Source of the DNA: Manduca sexta
Lineage: Eukaryota > Arthropoda > Insecta > Lepidoptera > Sphingidae
Length of the DNA stretch: 64,000 bases
Direction of reading: 5' to 3'
Assembly (NCBI RefSeq): GCF_014839805.1
Contig: NC_051131.1
Coordinates: forward strand, 7,118,913-7,182,912
The notes beneath the pieces are model-generated. The model had not been told where the DNA came from, made no database searches, and was given only the letters and a program-made list of their open reading frames with translations. A program made the translations under genes and the position numbers. Positions within the stretch are counted from its first letter, which is position 1. Each line of letters begins with the position of its first letter. Shown here in pieces: positions 38,241-48,870 of the stretch.

Positions 38241-39475
38241 AATAACCACCTTACAACGATTGATGAACCTTGCCTATTTTTTGCCCGCGACTCCACTATT
38301 AGTAGGATAGATGGAAAATATCTGCTTTAGAGTTATTTCACGGCAACAAAACAAATCTGCACACGCCACTTGAATACAAATGCTTAGTGTCTTACAAAAA
38401 GCTCGTCGGCGCCATAATGGAAACTCTTTGTATTTACAGATTAACTTACAATAGGGTATAAAATATTATATGATTTTACAATAAATTGCAAATACTATTT
38501 AAAGTGCTAGTTAAAGTTATTTAATGTCCTAAATAATAATCCTACCCAATTTAAAGTATGTCTAGCCATAAGAGTTCATAACGTTTTATTATTAAAAGTT
38601 ATCATTTTCAAAGTGGAACCAAATACCTTACTCTAGAAATGCGAAAATTACAGCCTTAACTCTGTGAACTCGACATCTTAGTCGCAAAATGGGACTTAGC
38701 TGTTTTGCAGCCATCGCACACCCATTGTTATGAGCGTATGGTATGAAACTAAGTCACTGTAATCTTTTATTCTGGATTATGTAAGAGTTCCTCGAATGTT
38801 TAAGAATATTACCAACAAATTTAAGCTTTTTGAAAAAAACATAGGCTTAGTAAAGCTAATCTATTTAACGTTGAGAACTTGGCTCTAGTTGTAAGAATAC
38901 GTTTTACAGTATACTATGCAAATGCATGTAACAATATATTGTTACATACATGAAACCATTATTTAATGTTTAAGTAATAATGAGTCATGTGATTATTCTA
39001 CAATTATTATTTTAGAATAAGTTTAGTTATATTTTTTTAATGAATCCAAAATGTATAGTTTTAAAGTGCTGAATTTGTTCTCTCTTTTATTCAGAAAGCA
39101 TGTGCGGTGAACAGGAAACACCATTCATTAGAGCCTCAAATTTGTCTTAATAAAACTGTGTTTGGGCTTTATACTTAGAATCGAATCGATATCAAATCAT
39201 CTTCAATTGCCTCTCTACAAACGTTGCCTTGAATAAGCGATAATTTATATTAGGAATATAGCCAGAATAAACACCATAGATTAGATCTAGCTGGAAGAAT
39301 CCACAGGAATCCCAAGGTAATTCGTAATACTTGTGGTGTCAGGTCGATTACAAAATCTAGCCTAACGGAGGATCGATTTCAAATTGGTTTAGAGTTTCCC
39401 CTGTCCAAATCTAATAACAATGCGTGGATAAACGTTAAACTATTATGGGTATATATGGTCGATATATACAATATA
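38241..39475. other. AT-rich intergenic with a perfect palindrome
   Basis: The 22-bp palindrome at 38926-38947 is the only notable item. Confidence 0.5.
38926..38947. repeat. 22-bp perfect palindrome
   Basis: ATGTAACAATA followed immediately by TATTGTTACAT, with no loop. Confidence 0.85.
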
Positions 39476-39477
39476 AT

Positions 39478-39670
39478 AATATTAGTCCTGTATTATATAC
39501 TTGCCCACTGCTGAGCACCGGCCTCCTCTACTACTGAGAGTCCACCACGCTGGCCTAGTGCGGGTTGGTAGACTTCACACACCTTCGAAATTCTTATAGA
39601 GAACTTCTCAGATGTGCAGGTTTCCTCACGATGTTTTCCTTCACCGTTAAAGCGAATGATAAATAATATT
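39478..39670 (-). mobile_element. SINE-B, head missing
   Basis: Minus-strand copy of the SINE-B body and tail: tcctgtattatatacttgcc, cactgctgagcac, tctactactgagag, ctggcctagtgcgggttggt and cctcacgatgttttccttca. It stops before the tRNA-like head. Confidence 0.9.
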
Positions 39671-39791
39671 GTTATTCTACTACTGGATTCCTTGTGACAG
39701 AGGCTATCTGTTTTCGACTATCGTAGACAACTACCCAAACACCTAAAACTGCTCAGAGTATAAAATTAAAATATGAAATAAATGAGTATAA

Positions 39792-39975
39792 ATCCTACTA
39801 ATATTATAAATGCGAATTTTTTGACATTGTTTTGATATTTGCTAAAAGAAAACGCAGAAAAGGCAAGGATATATGTATATTATCATAAGGTACTCACGTC
39901 CTGGACATTTCCAGATAGTAACACCCACATTAGAAAAGTATTTCCATGCAAGCGAAAAACACCTGGTAAGTAATA
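39792..39975 (+). mobile_element. Helitron-like repeat fragment
   Basis: Begins tcctactaatattataaatg and includes the tcctggacatttcc segment of the family at 10250 and 23466. The right end is missing. Confidence 0.5.
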
Positions 39976-41370
39976 AATAAATTTAATTTCTTTTTGTTTT
40001 CTATATTTTTTTTATTTTTAATCTGGCCGACTTAAGCAGCTTGATCTCAACGATTCTTGCCATCCAAGTAATCACTAACACGATAATACGCTTTCAGTTT
40101 GCAAAATTTTTAATCGCTAGTGTATAATACGCTTGGGTATTTTATTTAAAAAGCGTACACATTGACCCACAAAGTATTGCTGATTTTTGGCGATGTGTAA
40201 CATTTAAAACAAGTTTGTACTAGTTTTTATTGTTCCTAACACAGAATAGTTGAATATTCAACTGTTCTGTGCTTTATATTAAGTATATATATCTCGCATA
40301 TTTCTCCAAACTGCACGGTATTTTAACGCAATAAATATGATATTTTGGCAAATATGTTTATTATAATAATATTATATCAAGAATGTTATATAAATATCTT
40401 TGAAATTTTCTCCAATATAATTCCTGTAAGAATAGTGTCGATATCGTAAATTGCTTTTAAAAAAATATACTTATAACGCCACCCTATGTATAAGCCGTTA
40501 AACTTATATTATAATAACTTTTCAATAAAACGTTGTAGATTGACATTTATTTCAGTAATACCTTTAAATGCAATTGGTGCAACAGGATTCTCTTCCTTAT
40601 TCACTTGCACACTGGTTTTTACCTGTCTTGTATTTGGCAAGGTAATTTTAATTCATTTAGTTTTTTTAGGACACAGTAACAGGTTATTGACATTGAACGA
40701 ATGTATAACTTTATAGAACTGTGATGCATTATCCAATTCATATTAACTTTGAATTTTTCTTCAATACCACGTTATAAAATTAAGTTATTATATCGCATAA
40801 TATGCATGTAAGTTATATTTTTTTTCAATTCTACTACAAATATAAACCATATTCAAAAACTATTGCACAAAAAATGCTAACGATATGCATAGTCGGGCCA
40901 TGCATGGAATCATGTCGTATTAGACAAACATCGGACGCGTCAAGATGACGGCTAATTTACAAGTTCTGCCAACGGCACCAACACGCTTCATGCACCAAGC
41001 ACGCCATGTCATTACTTTTTTATTTTCGCGTGGAAAACGGGTTGCACTGAGGAAGGCTTGATGGTTTTATTATGGTCTTACCGGCGATTTCAACTTAGCA
41101 TCGAGCCGGTCATGCAGTAAACCCCTCTTCAACCTAACGAAAGAATAATAGCCATCTTCTGAAATTTAAAAGAAGTTTTCGAGGTCCCGAGAAATCGTGA
41201 GCTTACTAGAAATCATTGTTATATGGCGACCTGTCCCAATGTTGACGTCTCATAAGCTTGTACCGAAAGACACCTTTAGCGTGTGCGATAGTATAAAGCT
41301 AATACGTTGCATTACCGTTCATCACGAGATCACACGATAAGATGCATGCAATATTATTACCAGCTTCAAA
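39976..41370. other. AT-rich intergenic with a palindrome
   Basis: No gene recognised. A 32-bp palindrome lies at 40240-40271. Confidence 0.5.
40240..40271. repeat. 32-bp near-perfect palindrome, no loop
   Basis: CACAGAATAGTTGAAT pairs with ATTCAACTGTTCTGTG. The only exception to Watson-Crick pairing is T40247 with G40264. Confidence 0.9.
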
Positions 41371-41480
41371 TTATTCACTAACTAACTTGTGCTCGCGGTT
41401 CCGTCAACTTCAATTTTTTTATAAATTAGTTTCAGTTTTATTAGTGAAAGATATTTTTTTATCTCTGGTTACATATTTGG
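41371..41480 (-). repeat. Possible Helitron-end fragment
   Basis: ctaacttgtgctcgcggttccgtc at 41387 resembles the reversed GC end of the Helitron-like family (ctagcttttgctcgcggctc). Confidence 0.35.
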
Positions 41481-41909
41481 ATCATCAAACTCTGTAAAAA
41501 AATTTACACACAAACGAATTTTACCTCTTTATAGGTAATATAGGTACGGGAAAAACTATGACAGGTCAATAGGGCAACGAAACACTTTCCTATATTAAGT
41601 TTAACATGAACCACGAAGAAATTAACATAAAGTGTAATGCAAATATGGAAAGACGACAGGGACGCCCACGCTATTTATTTTAAAATCAATCCTCCGCAAC
41701 AAAAACTCTTTAACGGTTAAAGTGCGACGTAACAGTGGGATATAAGAAGGAAATCAATTCAAAATTTCAATGAAATCATTTATTGAATATATTTCCTCGA
41801 AACGTATTACAAGTTCGACGAAACACGCGAGTCAATTAGGAAATTAAGGTACTCAGACAGTTGCTTTCAAGAATTCCGTATTTACTCTAGGTGATTATTT
41901 ACATGAAAG

Positions 41910-42165
41910 TTGTCAGAAGGCCTGTGGTCGCATGGGACCAACCTACCTACAGTGCCCACACTCGCGCAAGTGTATGGTCAAGTGAACGGAGGTTTGTCTC
42001 AGTCGCCGGTACGTCTATTTGTCTTAACGCAATACCTGTCAATAGCCGTCCTAAGTTCATTGGCACTCCCGCTTTGGCGCATCCATGGCGTAGATTTGTG
42101 CATTACGCCTGCGCTTGCGCACCACCATTTGTTCAAGAGGGACCCACCCGACGGGTATCCGAGCT
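41910..42165 (+). other. GC-balanced patch, possible exon
   Basis: This stretch is GC-richer than its surroundings and open in two plus frames for over 85 codons. One frame, between an AG at 41916 and a GTACGT donor at 42009, reads GLWSHGTNLPTVPTLAQVYG then QVNGGLSQSP, which looks more protein-like than neighbouring frames. I recognise no family. It could equally be a non-coding island. Confidence 0.2.
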
Positions 42166-42169
42166 CGTA

Positions 42170-43478
42170 ACATAATCTTTGGTATGCCATTAGTTTGTTT
42201 ACTGATTAAATACTAAATAATCGTACTTAACAAGAACTCGACAATGCTTAAGTTTGTTAAACGCTTAAATTATATTATATTGTGAAAGCTTGCCATGTTA
42301 ACATCATTAATAATTTTAAAAAAGAAGCATATTTTAACATGTAAAGTGAATGACTAATAATTTTTGCCATGTACGTTGTACAAAACACTACATAGACATT
42401 AGTACATTTCGTAACTACATTTTTTGGTTTAAAAATCGGAAAATACCGGCCAGGGTCACGTATCAACATGAACTCGCAGCCGCTGTAAATTGACTGACCC
42501 TTTTACACCTACGAATCACTGTAAAACATTTCGTAATCCCATTCTAGCTTCAGACGAAACCGCTTCGTCAGTCACCGTACACCATACACCACATAGTTAA
42601 TTTGTAAGTTGGTGTTAAATAAAACGGTGTTCAATATTTTGTAACAAAACAAGGAACACAAAGGGCGTTACACTCTATATGTAAACACAGAGCAATAAGC
42701 ACAGTGCGACGACACGTATGCCGCTGACGATCCGATCATCAAATTATCACGAACACTCACTCGGAACAGAGGAACTCACATATACGTTGGTGTTAATGGC
42801 GAGCGTTACGTATGCACTCAGGTTAAAATTGCGTAGCCCCTTATATACTAGACTAGATAAAATCTTTTTGAAACAAACTTATGATAGAATTTTAAAAGTA
42901 TGTTTAATTTAGGAATACGAACTACTCGTCCTCTTAGGACCTAATAGGACGAGTAGTTAATACCTATAAACATTGCAAGTTAATGAAAGTACCTACGCTT
43001 ATTCGCATGCATAAATTTTTCTATGATCAATTCAGTGTGAGCTTACATGAGAAAATAACTAGTTCTCTTTTTCCACTTAAGTTTACGGTTTTATTATACT
43101 TCCTAATAAACTATAATACCTAGTTAGTGTAATATTTGAGACACAAACAGTACATCAAAAGACAAATTATATCAAAATATGTTTATACAATAAATTTAAA
43201 AGTAAATAATATTCCATTTTTCAATCATATAAAACAATAATACATGGACTTATTTCAATATAATCTATGTGTTTTATTTTTCCTTATGTATTAACTGTAA
43301 GCATAAATGACTACTTTAAGTTATCTCTAGGAGCATATAGCAGCAGCAATCAATTTTCATTCTTCTTTCATCTCGAGTTTGTTTTATTTCATGCCCTTCC
43401 TTCTTCCATCACGGTTCCACTATATCGGCAATGGGCAATTAACGTCTTAGTGAGATAATTAAATAGCATTCGTTGAAG
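42170..43478. other. AT-rich intergenic with a palindrome
   Basis: No gene recognised. A 39-bp palindrome lies at 42920-42958. Confidence 0.5.
42920..42958. repeat. 39-bp near-perfect palindrome
   Basis: AACTACTCGTCCT (42920-42932) pairs with AGGACGAGTAGTT (42946-42958). The centre TTAGG-A-CCTAA pairs as well, so the whole 39 bp folds with a single mismatch (C42933/T42945) and a one-base centre. Confidence 0.92.
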
Positions 43479-43490
43479 ATATGCACCTAT

Positions 43491-43816
43491 AATAATATCA
43501 GCCCTGTATTATATACTTTTGCCCACTGCTAAGCACGGGCCTTCTCTACTACTGAGAGGGATTAGGCCTTAGTCCACTACGCTGGCCTGGTGCGGATTGG
43601 TAGACTTCACACACCTTCGAAATTCCTAAAGAGGAACTTCTCAGTTGTGCAGGTTTCCTCACGATGTTTTCCTTCACCGTTAAAGCGAACGATAAATTCA
43701 CAAAGAATACACACATGATTTTAGAGAAAAGTCAGAGGTGTGTGCCCTTGGGATTTGAACCTGCGGACATTCGTCTTGGCAGTCCGTTCCGCACCCAACT
43801 AGGCTATCGCTTCTTC
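43491..43816 (-). mobile_element. SINE-B, full length, with 12-bp TSD
   Basis: Complete tRNA-derived SINE on the minus strand. The head at 43816 carries an A-box-like tagcctagttgggtg and a B-box-like ggttcaaatcc. The body contains the gaggaaacctgcacaactga and ggccagcgtagtggac segments, and the tail is tgatattatt. ATATGCACCTAT flanks it exactly (43479-43490 and 43817-43828). It would have been transcribed by RNA polymerase III and moved by a LINE. Confidence 0.95.
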
Positions 43817-43828
43817 ATATGCACCTAT

Positions 43829-45514
43829 GCTAGCGATTAATCAGCATGCCGAAGTTCGTGTCAATCAATTAAGCCTTCACTTTTATTCCCAATTTCAGTA
43901 GCTATGCGGTCGGCGTTGAAAAAACACGTGTTTTCAGACTAGATCAAATCCAAATAAATAAGGATAAATGACAAATATATTCGTCTCCGAGATCCCCGCT
44001 AACCCGACTTGCAAGTGGTCGAAATTAACTAGATCTGGCGACTTCCAACGTTAGACCGTCACCGTGTGGTAAAACCCAAGACCTTCTCATAATAATTATT
44101 AGAGAAAATTAACAAACTTAAGCCATTTGCCCAAAGTTACAGTTGAGATTTGTAGATGGTTTTTGGCCAACAAACAAAAACAACAACAACTGTCCAACAG
44201 TAGGATCTATAGCATACTTTTTTAATATATGAATTGCATTCAAAACAACACAAAATAAAAACCGTGATTGAATAATTAATAATTCTAACTTTCACCGGCA
44301 CTAATGAACTAATGATACAGGCTTGAGACGCTACGTTCGTGTTATGAAGATACGGACATTTGACCCTGAAAGCTTTAAAATCTGAAATTAACTGAATAGC
44401 ACCGAACAATGTTAATTCAATTCTTTATACACATTGTAAATTGCAATGCATTGTGCCAATGTAAACACACAGCACAATATAAACGGCGTGACGTCCATTT
44501 TCATTATTATAAAAAAAAATCTAATTATTTTTTAAAGGACCGAACTATTGGGCTTCCAGTTTCTTCGATTGTAATGAGAAAATTACTTATCTTCTTAATT
44601 TAGAGAATATGTACTTATATGAAATAAAAATTGAGTACAATCGAATGTACGTCACGGTCCTGATTTCAAATCTGCTAAACGTTTGAATGATGATTCGTAA
44701 TAGCAGAAAAGTATGTCGTTTCTATTAAATTGATGTTAGTTCGTTTAACTCGCAATTCGCATTAAAAACATTATTATTGCAGGTTATTAAAATAAAAACT
44801 TGGTGCGTAGGCTTGGCACAGACGTTTCTGCGGTTAAGTTATATACAATTATATTGTTGTGTTCATATTACTTAAATATAATATGTTGTGAGTTTCATCT
44901 AATAAGAACCATTGCATGAAGTTTTCAAAGGATATCTAAATAGATAAATTTAATTATAACCACTAACTTATAACATAAAAAGTCTCTTTTCTATAATTGT
45001 TCACTTTCTGACTTAAATAGCTTAAATTCTAAGGTATTTTATAATACCTACACGGGCAAATCTACAATTATATATTTACCTATTCATATAAATTTGTGTT
45101 TGACTTTGCTATGTACTTTTTAATCCTTCTTACTATAAGATAGTTTCACAAACTCACAAAAACTTATATTTATCTACTTGTAAAGTAGGTATGCACTTGT
45201 ATTACGTGTATCGAGGCGTCGATTGCGATAAATGAATTTTGATACAGACAACTGATACAAATAACGGTATGTGTTCTTCACACACACTGTCGTCGCTTTC
45301 AGGAAAGTAAAACTTGGAATCGAACGTCTATGGCACAAAATCTGCCTATAACTAATATGATCACGACACGTATTGACTTACTATTTGGTTTCTGCTCAGA
45401 TCCAGAGTAATATATAATATAGGTAGGTCAGACATACTTTCGTTATATAAATACATATACAACGCATTATATTGCCTTTCACGCTGTTTAGCTCATCTTA
45501 AAAGTAGATAGTTA
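43829..45514. other. AT-rich intergenic, no gene seen
   Basis: No gene recognised up to the assembly gap. Confidence 0.5.
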
Positions 45515-46014
45515 NNNNNNNNNNNNNNNNNNNNNNNNNNNNNNNNNNNNNNNNNNNNNNNNNNNNNNNNNNNNNNNNNNNNNNNNNNNNNNNNNNNNNN
45601 NNNNNNNNNNNNNNNNNNNNNNNNNNNNNNNNNNNNNNNNNNNNNNNNNNNNNNNNNNNNNNNNNNNNNNNNNNNNNNNNNNNNNNNNNNNNNNNNNNNN
45701 NNNNNNNNNNNNNNNNNNNNNNNNNNNNNNNNNNNNNNNNNNNNNNNNNNNNNNNNNNNNNNNNNNNNNNNNNNNNNNNNNNNNNNNNNNNNNNNNNNNN
45801 NNNNNNNNNNNNNNNNNNNNNNNNNNNNNNNNNNNNNNNNNNNNNNNNNNNNNNNNNNNNNNNNNNNNNNNNNNNNNNNNNNNNNNNNNNNNNNNNNNNN
45901 NNNNNNNNNNNNNNNNNNNNNNNNNNNNNNNNNNNNNNNNNNNNNNNNNNNNNNNNNNNNNNNNNNNNNNNNNNNNNNNNNNNNNNNNNNNNNNNNNNNN
46001 NNNNNNNNNNNNNN
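45515..46014. other. Assembly gap (500 N)
   Basis: Placeholder of exactly 500 N just upstream of the first visible POLRMT exon. It may hide earlier exons. Confidence 1.
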
Positions 46015-46161
46015 TTAATTAGTGGATGTAATCAAATATGATGGTAACTGTGAATTTTCCCAACTTTGTTATTTCACTTTTTCACTTGATAGTTAGTCGT
46101 TAAACTCAAAGTGTCAATAAGCAACAATATTTGTTAATAATTGTAATATTGTCTTATGCAG

Positions 46162-46302
46162 AGAAAGAAGCTAGAAGAAACAGAAGAAGAATGGCGAAGC
46201 GTGATCAAAGAGGCTTTCATACGAAACGTGGGCACGCTTAAATCGCAGAGCAGCGCGTCGCAGTCCGCCATCACGCTGTACCCGTATCTCAAGGTGTTAG
46301 AG
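46162..46302 (+). CDS. POLRMT: POLRMT exon a (47 codons)
   Basis: Preceded by tcttatgcag, followed by gtgagt. Starts RKKLEETEEEWRSVIKEAF and ends YPYLKVLE. Phase 0 at both ends. Earlier exons must exist, because there is no start codon. Confidence 0.9.
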
Positions 46303-48308
46303 GTGAGTACTGTTTGACTTTATATAGGCCAAAGCACATGAGGGAGAGATCAGGTTGAGCTGCTTCGACAGTTTATGCTCGTGGCAGCATATTCGTACAT
46401 GCTAGGATAACAATCACCATACACAAGTTATAAATCCCGCCGTAATTTCTCTCGAATATCAATCACTTCAAGATCAACCTGTGTATGTCCACTCGAACAA
46501 GCCACCAAAATTATGTCGATTGGCGAGTGACAATCATCTTGTCAATCAGTATATTTGCACCTCACCACACTTAATATCGGGTACAGTGGAATCACTTGTC
46601 ACATACCTACCTTTACTTATTTGTTTTAGGTGGATCAATTTGTGGAGTTAATAATGTCGGAAATAAATAAACTGGTCGACGGAAGCGAAACGTACAGCCC
46701 GACTTTGAAGTTATTGCAGAGGGATTTAGGAACGCAAGTTTATCAAAAGTAAGTGTGATTGCATTATTTAAAATCTATAGTTGATTATCATTTTAATTTT
46801 CTTAGCGGTGCTGTTAGGTATCATGTTGAATAACTAATGTATGTGTTTTTTGTTTTGCTGAAACAAATGAGTTGTCTGAGATTGGTTTTTGTGATATAGG
46901 GACGCAACATATATTTTGCGGAACGCAGCAGAGTTTTTAGTGACAAACTATTGTCGACATTGTCTTCATTCAAATAATATTCAAAATCAATTAACAATGT
47001 AATGCAATTTAATGTTGTGTTAATGTATTTCGAATATTATTTCAATGAAGCCAATGTCGATAATCGTTTGACAAAAAAAATCTCCGCGCTGTGCTCCGCC
47101 AAACAAGCGTAGGCCCTTATGTTATGTTGATGGTTCATGTTAGGACAGATATAAAGACGAAGCATAGGTAAACTATGTACTCCTTTGTAAACTACGTATG
47201 AAGGCGTGTATTCATTTATTTCCCAGATATCAAATCGAGCAATACCGTCGCAACGGCGTGCTGGACAAGACGTTCACGATCTACGAGCAGTACTGCTCGT
47301 GGTACCTGCGCCGGCGCCCGCGCGGCGAGGGCGGCGCCGTGCTCAACGCGCGCCAGGCCTGGGCCGCGCTGCTGCACGCGCACGCCGACGGCCCGAGTCT
47401 GGTGCGGCACATCATTATATCATATATTATGGGCTTGTCTGTATGCTAGGATGTTTGGTATCTATTACATACAAACCGTTGAATGAATTTTGATTAAATT
47501 AAACACACAGGTAGATGTAAGTCTTAAAATTAACATAGGCAATTTTTCATCTCAAAAAGTTATTAACATAATTATTACAGGGTCAGATTTTAACGCATAG
47601 AACTTCTTGGTTAGCTAGTCTATTATGTGATTTGATTATCGTATTATTAGTTTGCTCATGTTATCACCCTTTAACGTCGTCACGTGATTATTATTTTGCT
47701 CTAGGATTACGAGGAATCGCCGTGGCCGATAGAGCTGCGTCAGAATATCGGAAAGTTTCTGTACAATATCATCATAAACGATGTGAAGATCGATGTCAAT
47801 ATGTTCAAACCGAAAGCTAAAGTGTGAGTTTAGTCATATTTTTGATACTGTTGCTAGAAATTCTGCTAGATTGACAAGTTTATTTCCATTTCATGTTTTC
47901 AAGTATGTAATACAATATTATAATGTGTGTGCGTGTGTGCAGTAAGAAGTTGCCGGCGGTGTACAAGGTGCACCGTCCGTGGGGCCGCTCGGTGCGGCAG
48001 GAGCTGAAGCCGCACCCGGTGCTGTGGCGCGCGTGCGCCGGCGCCGCCCGCCGCGCGCTGCGCCTGCGCACGGCGCTCGCGCCCGCCGCCGCGCCGCCCG
48101 CGCCCTGGACCAGCCCGCGCCGCGGCGCGTACCTGCTCACGCCGCCGCCGCTCATTCGCATGCCCTACTACGTCTCCAACCAGTGGAAGCGGCTCGACGA
48201 AGCGCCGCCGGAGACGCTGTACCCTGTACTCGACAGCCTTAACCAACTCGGAGAAGTGCCGTGGCTCATCAACAAACCTATACTAGATCTCCAGGTCAAG
48301 ATATTCAG
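46162..48308 (+). CDS. POLRMT: Mitochondrial DNA-directed RNA polymerase, partial (5 exons)
   Basis: Single-subunit, T7-like RNA polymerase that transcribes mitochondrial DNA. Five exons (46162-46302, 46630-46748, 47227-47401, 47705-47823, 47943-48308) join in frame with consensus AG/GT borders, giving about 306 residues. The peptide covers the region linking the N-terminal domain to the polymerase domain. Family landmarks are YSPTLKLLQRDLG, GKFLYNIIINDVKID, the motif PWTSPRRGAYLLTPPPLIR (human: PWTSPRSGGFLLSPTKLMR) and LYPVLDSLNQLGEVPWLIN (human: ALDALTQLGNCAWRVN). Exons 3 and 5 are very GC-rich, and exon 5 carries an Ala/Arg/Pro-rich stretch before PWTSP. The last exon ends at ATA TTC AG/GTAACC, phase 2, so the gene must continue. 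Neither the targeting sequence nor the catalytic palm and fingers exons are seen in the window. Confidence 0.93.
46630..46748 (+). CDS. POLRMT: POLRMT exon b
   Basis: Preceded by ttgttttag, followed by gtaagt. Encodes VDQFVELIMSEINKL through DLGTQVYQ plus two bases of Lys. Confidence 0.92.
46898..47117. mobile_element. MITE, 220 bp, in POLRMT intron
   Basis: Terminal inverted repeats about 80 bp long: the left arm begins AGGGACGCAA and includes gcggaacgcagc, tgtcgacattg and cttcattcaaataatattc. The right arm is the diverged reverse complement ending GGCCCT. The 3-bp sequence TAT flanks both ends, fitting a PIF/Harbinger-type 3-bp duplication, though A/T-rich flanks make this weak. It lies wholly inside the intron between exons b and c and does not touch the splice sites. 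Confidence 0.8.
47227..47401 (+). CDS. POLRMT: POLRMT exon c (GC-rich)
   Basis: Preceded by ttatttcccag. Encodes K/YQIEQYRRNGVLDKTF, then YCSWYLRRRP and an Ala-rich stretch ending GPSL. The donor is GTGCGG, weaker than the others, so a nearby alternative donor is possible. The frame to exon d (DYEESPWP) fits. Confidence 0.88.
47705..47823 (+). CDS. POLRMT: POLRMT exon d
   Basis: Preceded by tgctctag, followed by gtgagt. Encodes DYEESPWPIELRQNIGKFLY and NIIINDVKID to FKPKAK, a recognisable conserved block. Confidence 0.93.
47943..48308 (+). CDS. POLRMT: POLRMT exon e (start of polymerase domain)
   Basis: Preceded by gtgtgtgcag, followed by gtaacc. Encodes KKLPAVYKVHRPWG through PWTSPRRGAYLLTPPPLIR to DLQVKIF. 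Third positions are almost all G or C in the Ala/Arg-rich middle. Antisense frames over the same bases (47880-48246) are shadows of this GC-rich exon. Confidence 0.95.
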
Positions 48309-48870
48309 GTAACCGCTTAAGTAAATATTATATTAAGGCGATACCTCAAGGTCCATTTTCATACATTTTGTTTCGGCTTTAATCTGGGTAACTAAACAAG
48401 TATTGGCAAGTAAAGAATTTAAATTCACGTCTAGTTAGTGATTAGTTCTCGCAGTTGAAAGAAAAACGTAAAAATAATTAATAATCATGGATATTTCGGC
48501 CTTTAAAATTTCATCAAATTTGACAAGTACGTATTGTTAGTGTGAGTGACGGCTGACTGAGTATACCGGCACAAATGAGAACTATATATAAATGATTAAC
48601 GCTGTCGCAGCAAAATAACCGTGAGATGGCGTTATTTATTCTTTTCAAATTGGATATATCGTAGTAGAATATACATGAATCATTTAAAACACATCAAATA
48701 TGATATGCCTTTTAAATAATTTTGTAATGGGAAAAATAGAAAATAGAAATGAGGAGAATCACTAACTTTTATCACGACAGAGGGCGCACTGTACCTTGGC
48801 TTGACAAAACAAACGTCAAATCGTATGACGTATCACTGAGTGTTTATGAATATAATATACTTTTGTTCCA

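Noticed and set aside
43740..43816. tRNA-like sequence on minus strand
   Set aside because: Head of a full SINE-B with its own target duplications.
47880..48246. Minus-strand frames of 93 and 115 codons
   Set aside because: Antisense shadows of the GC-rich POLRMT exon e.
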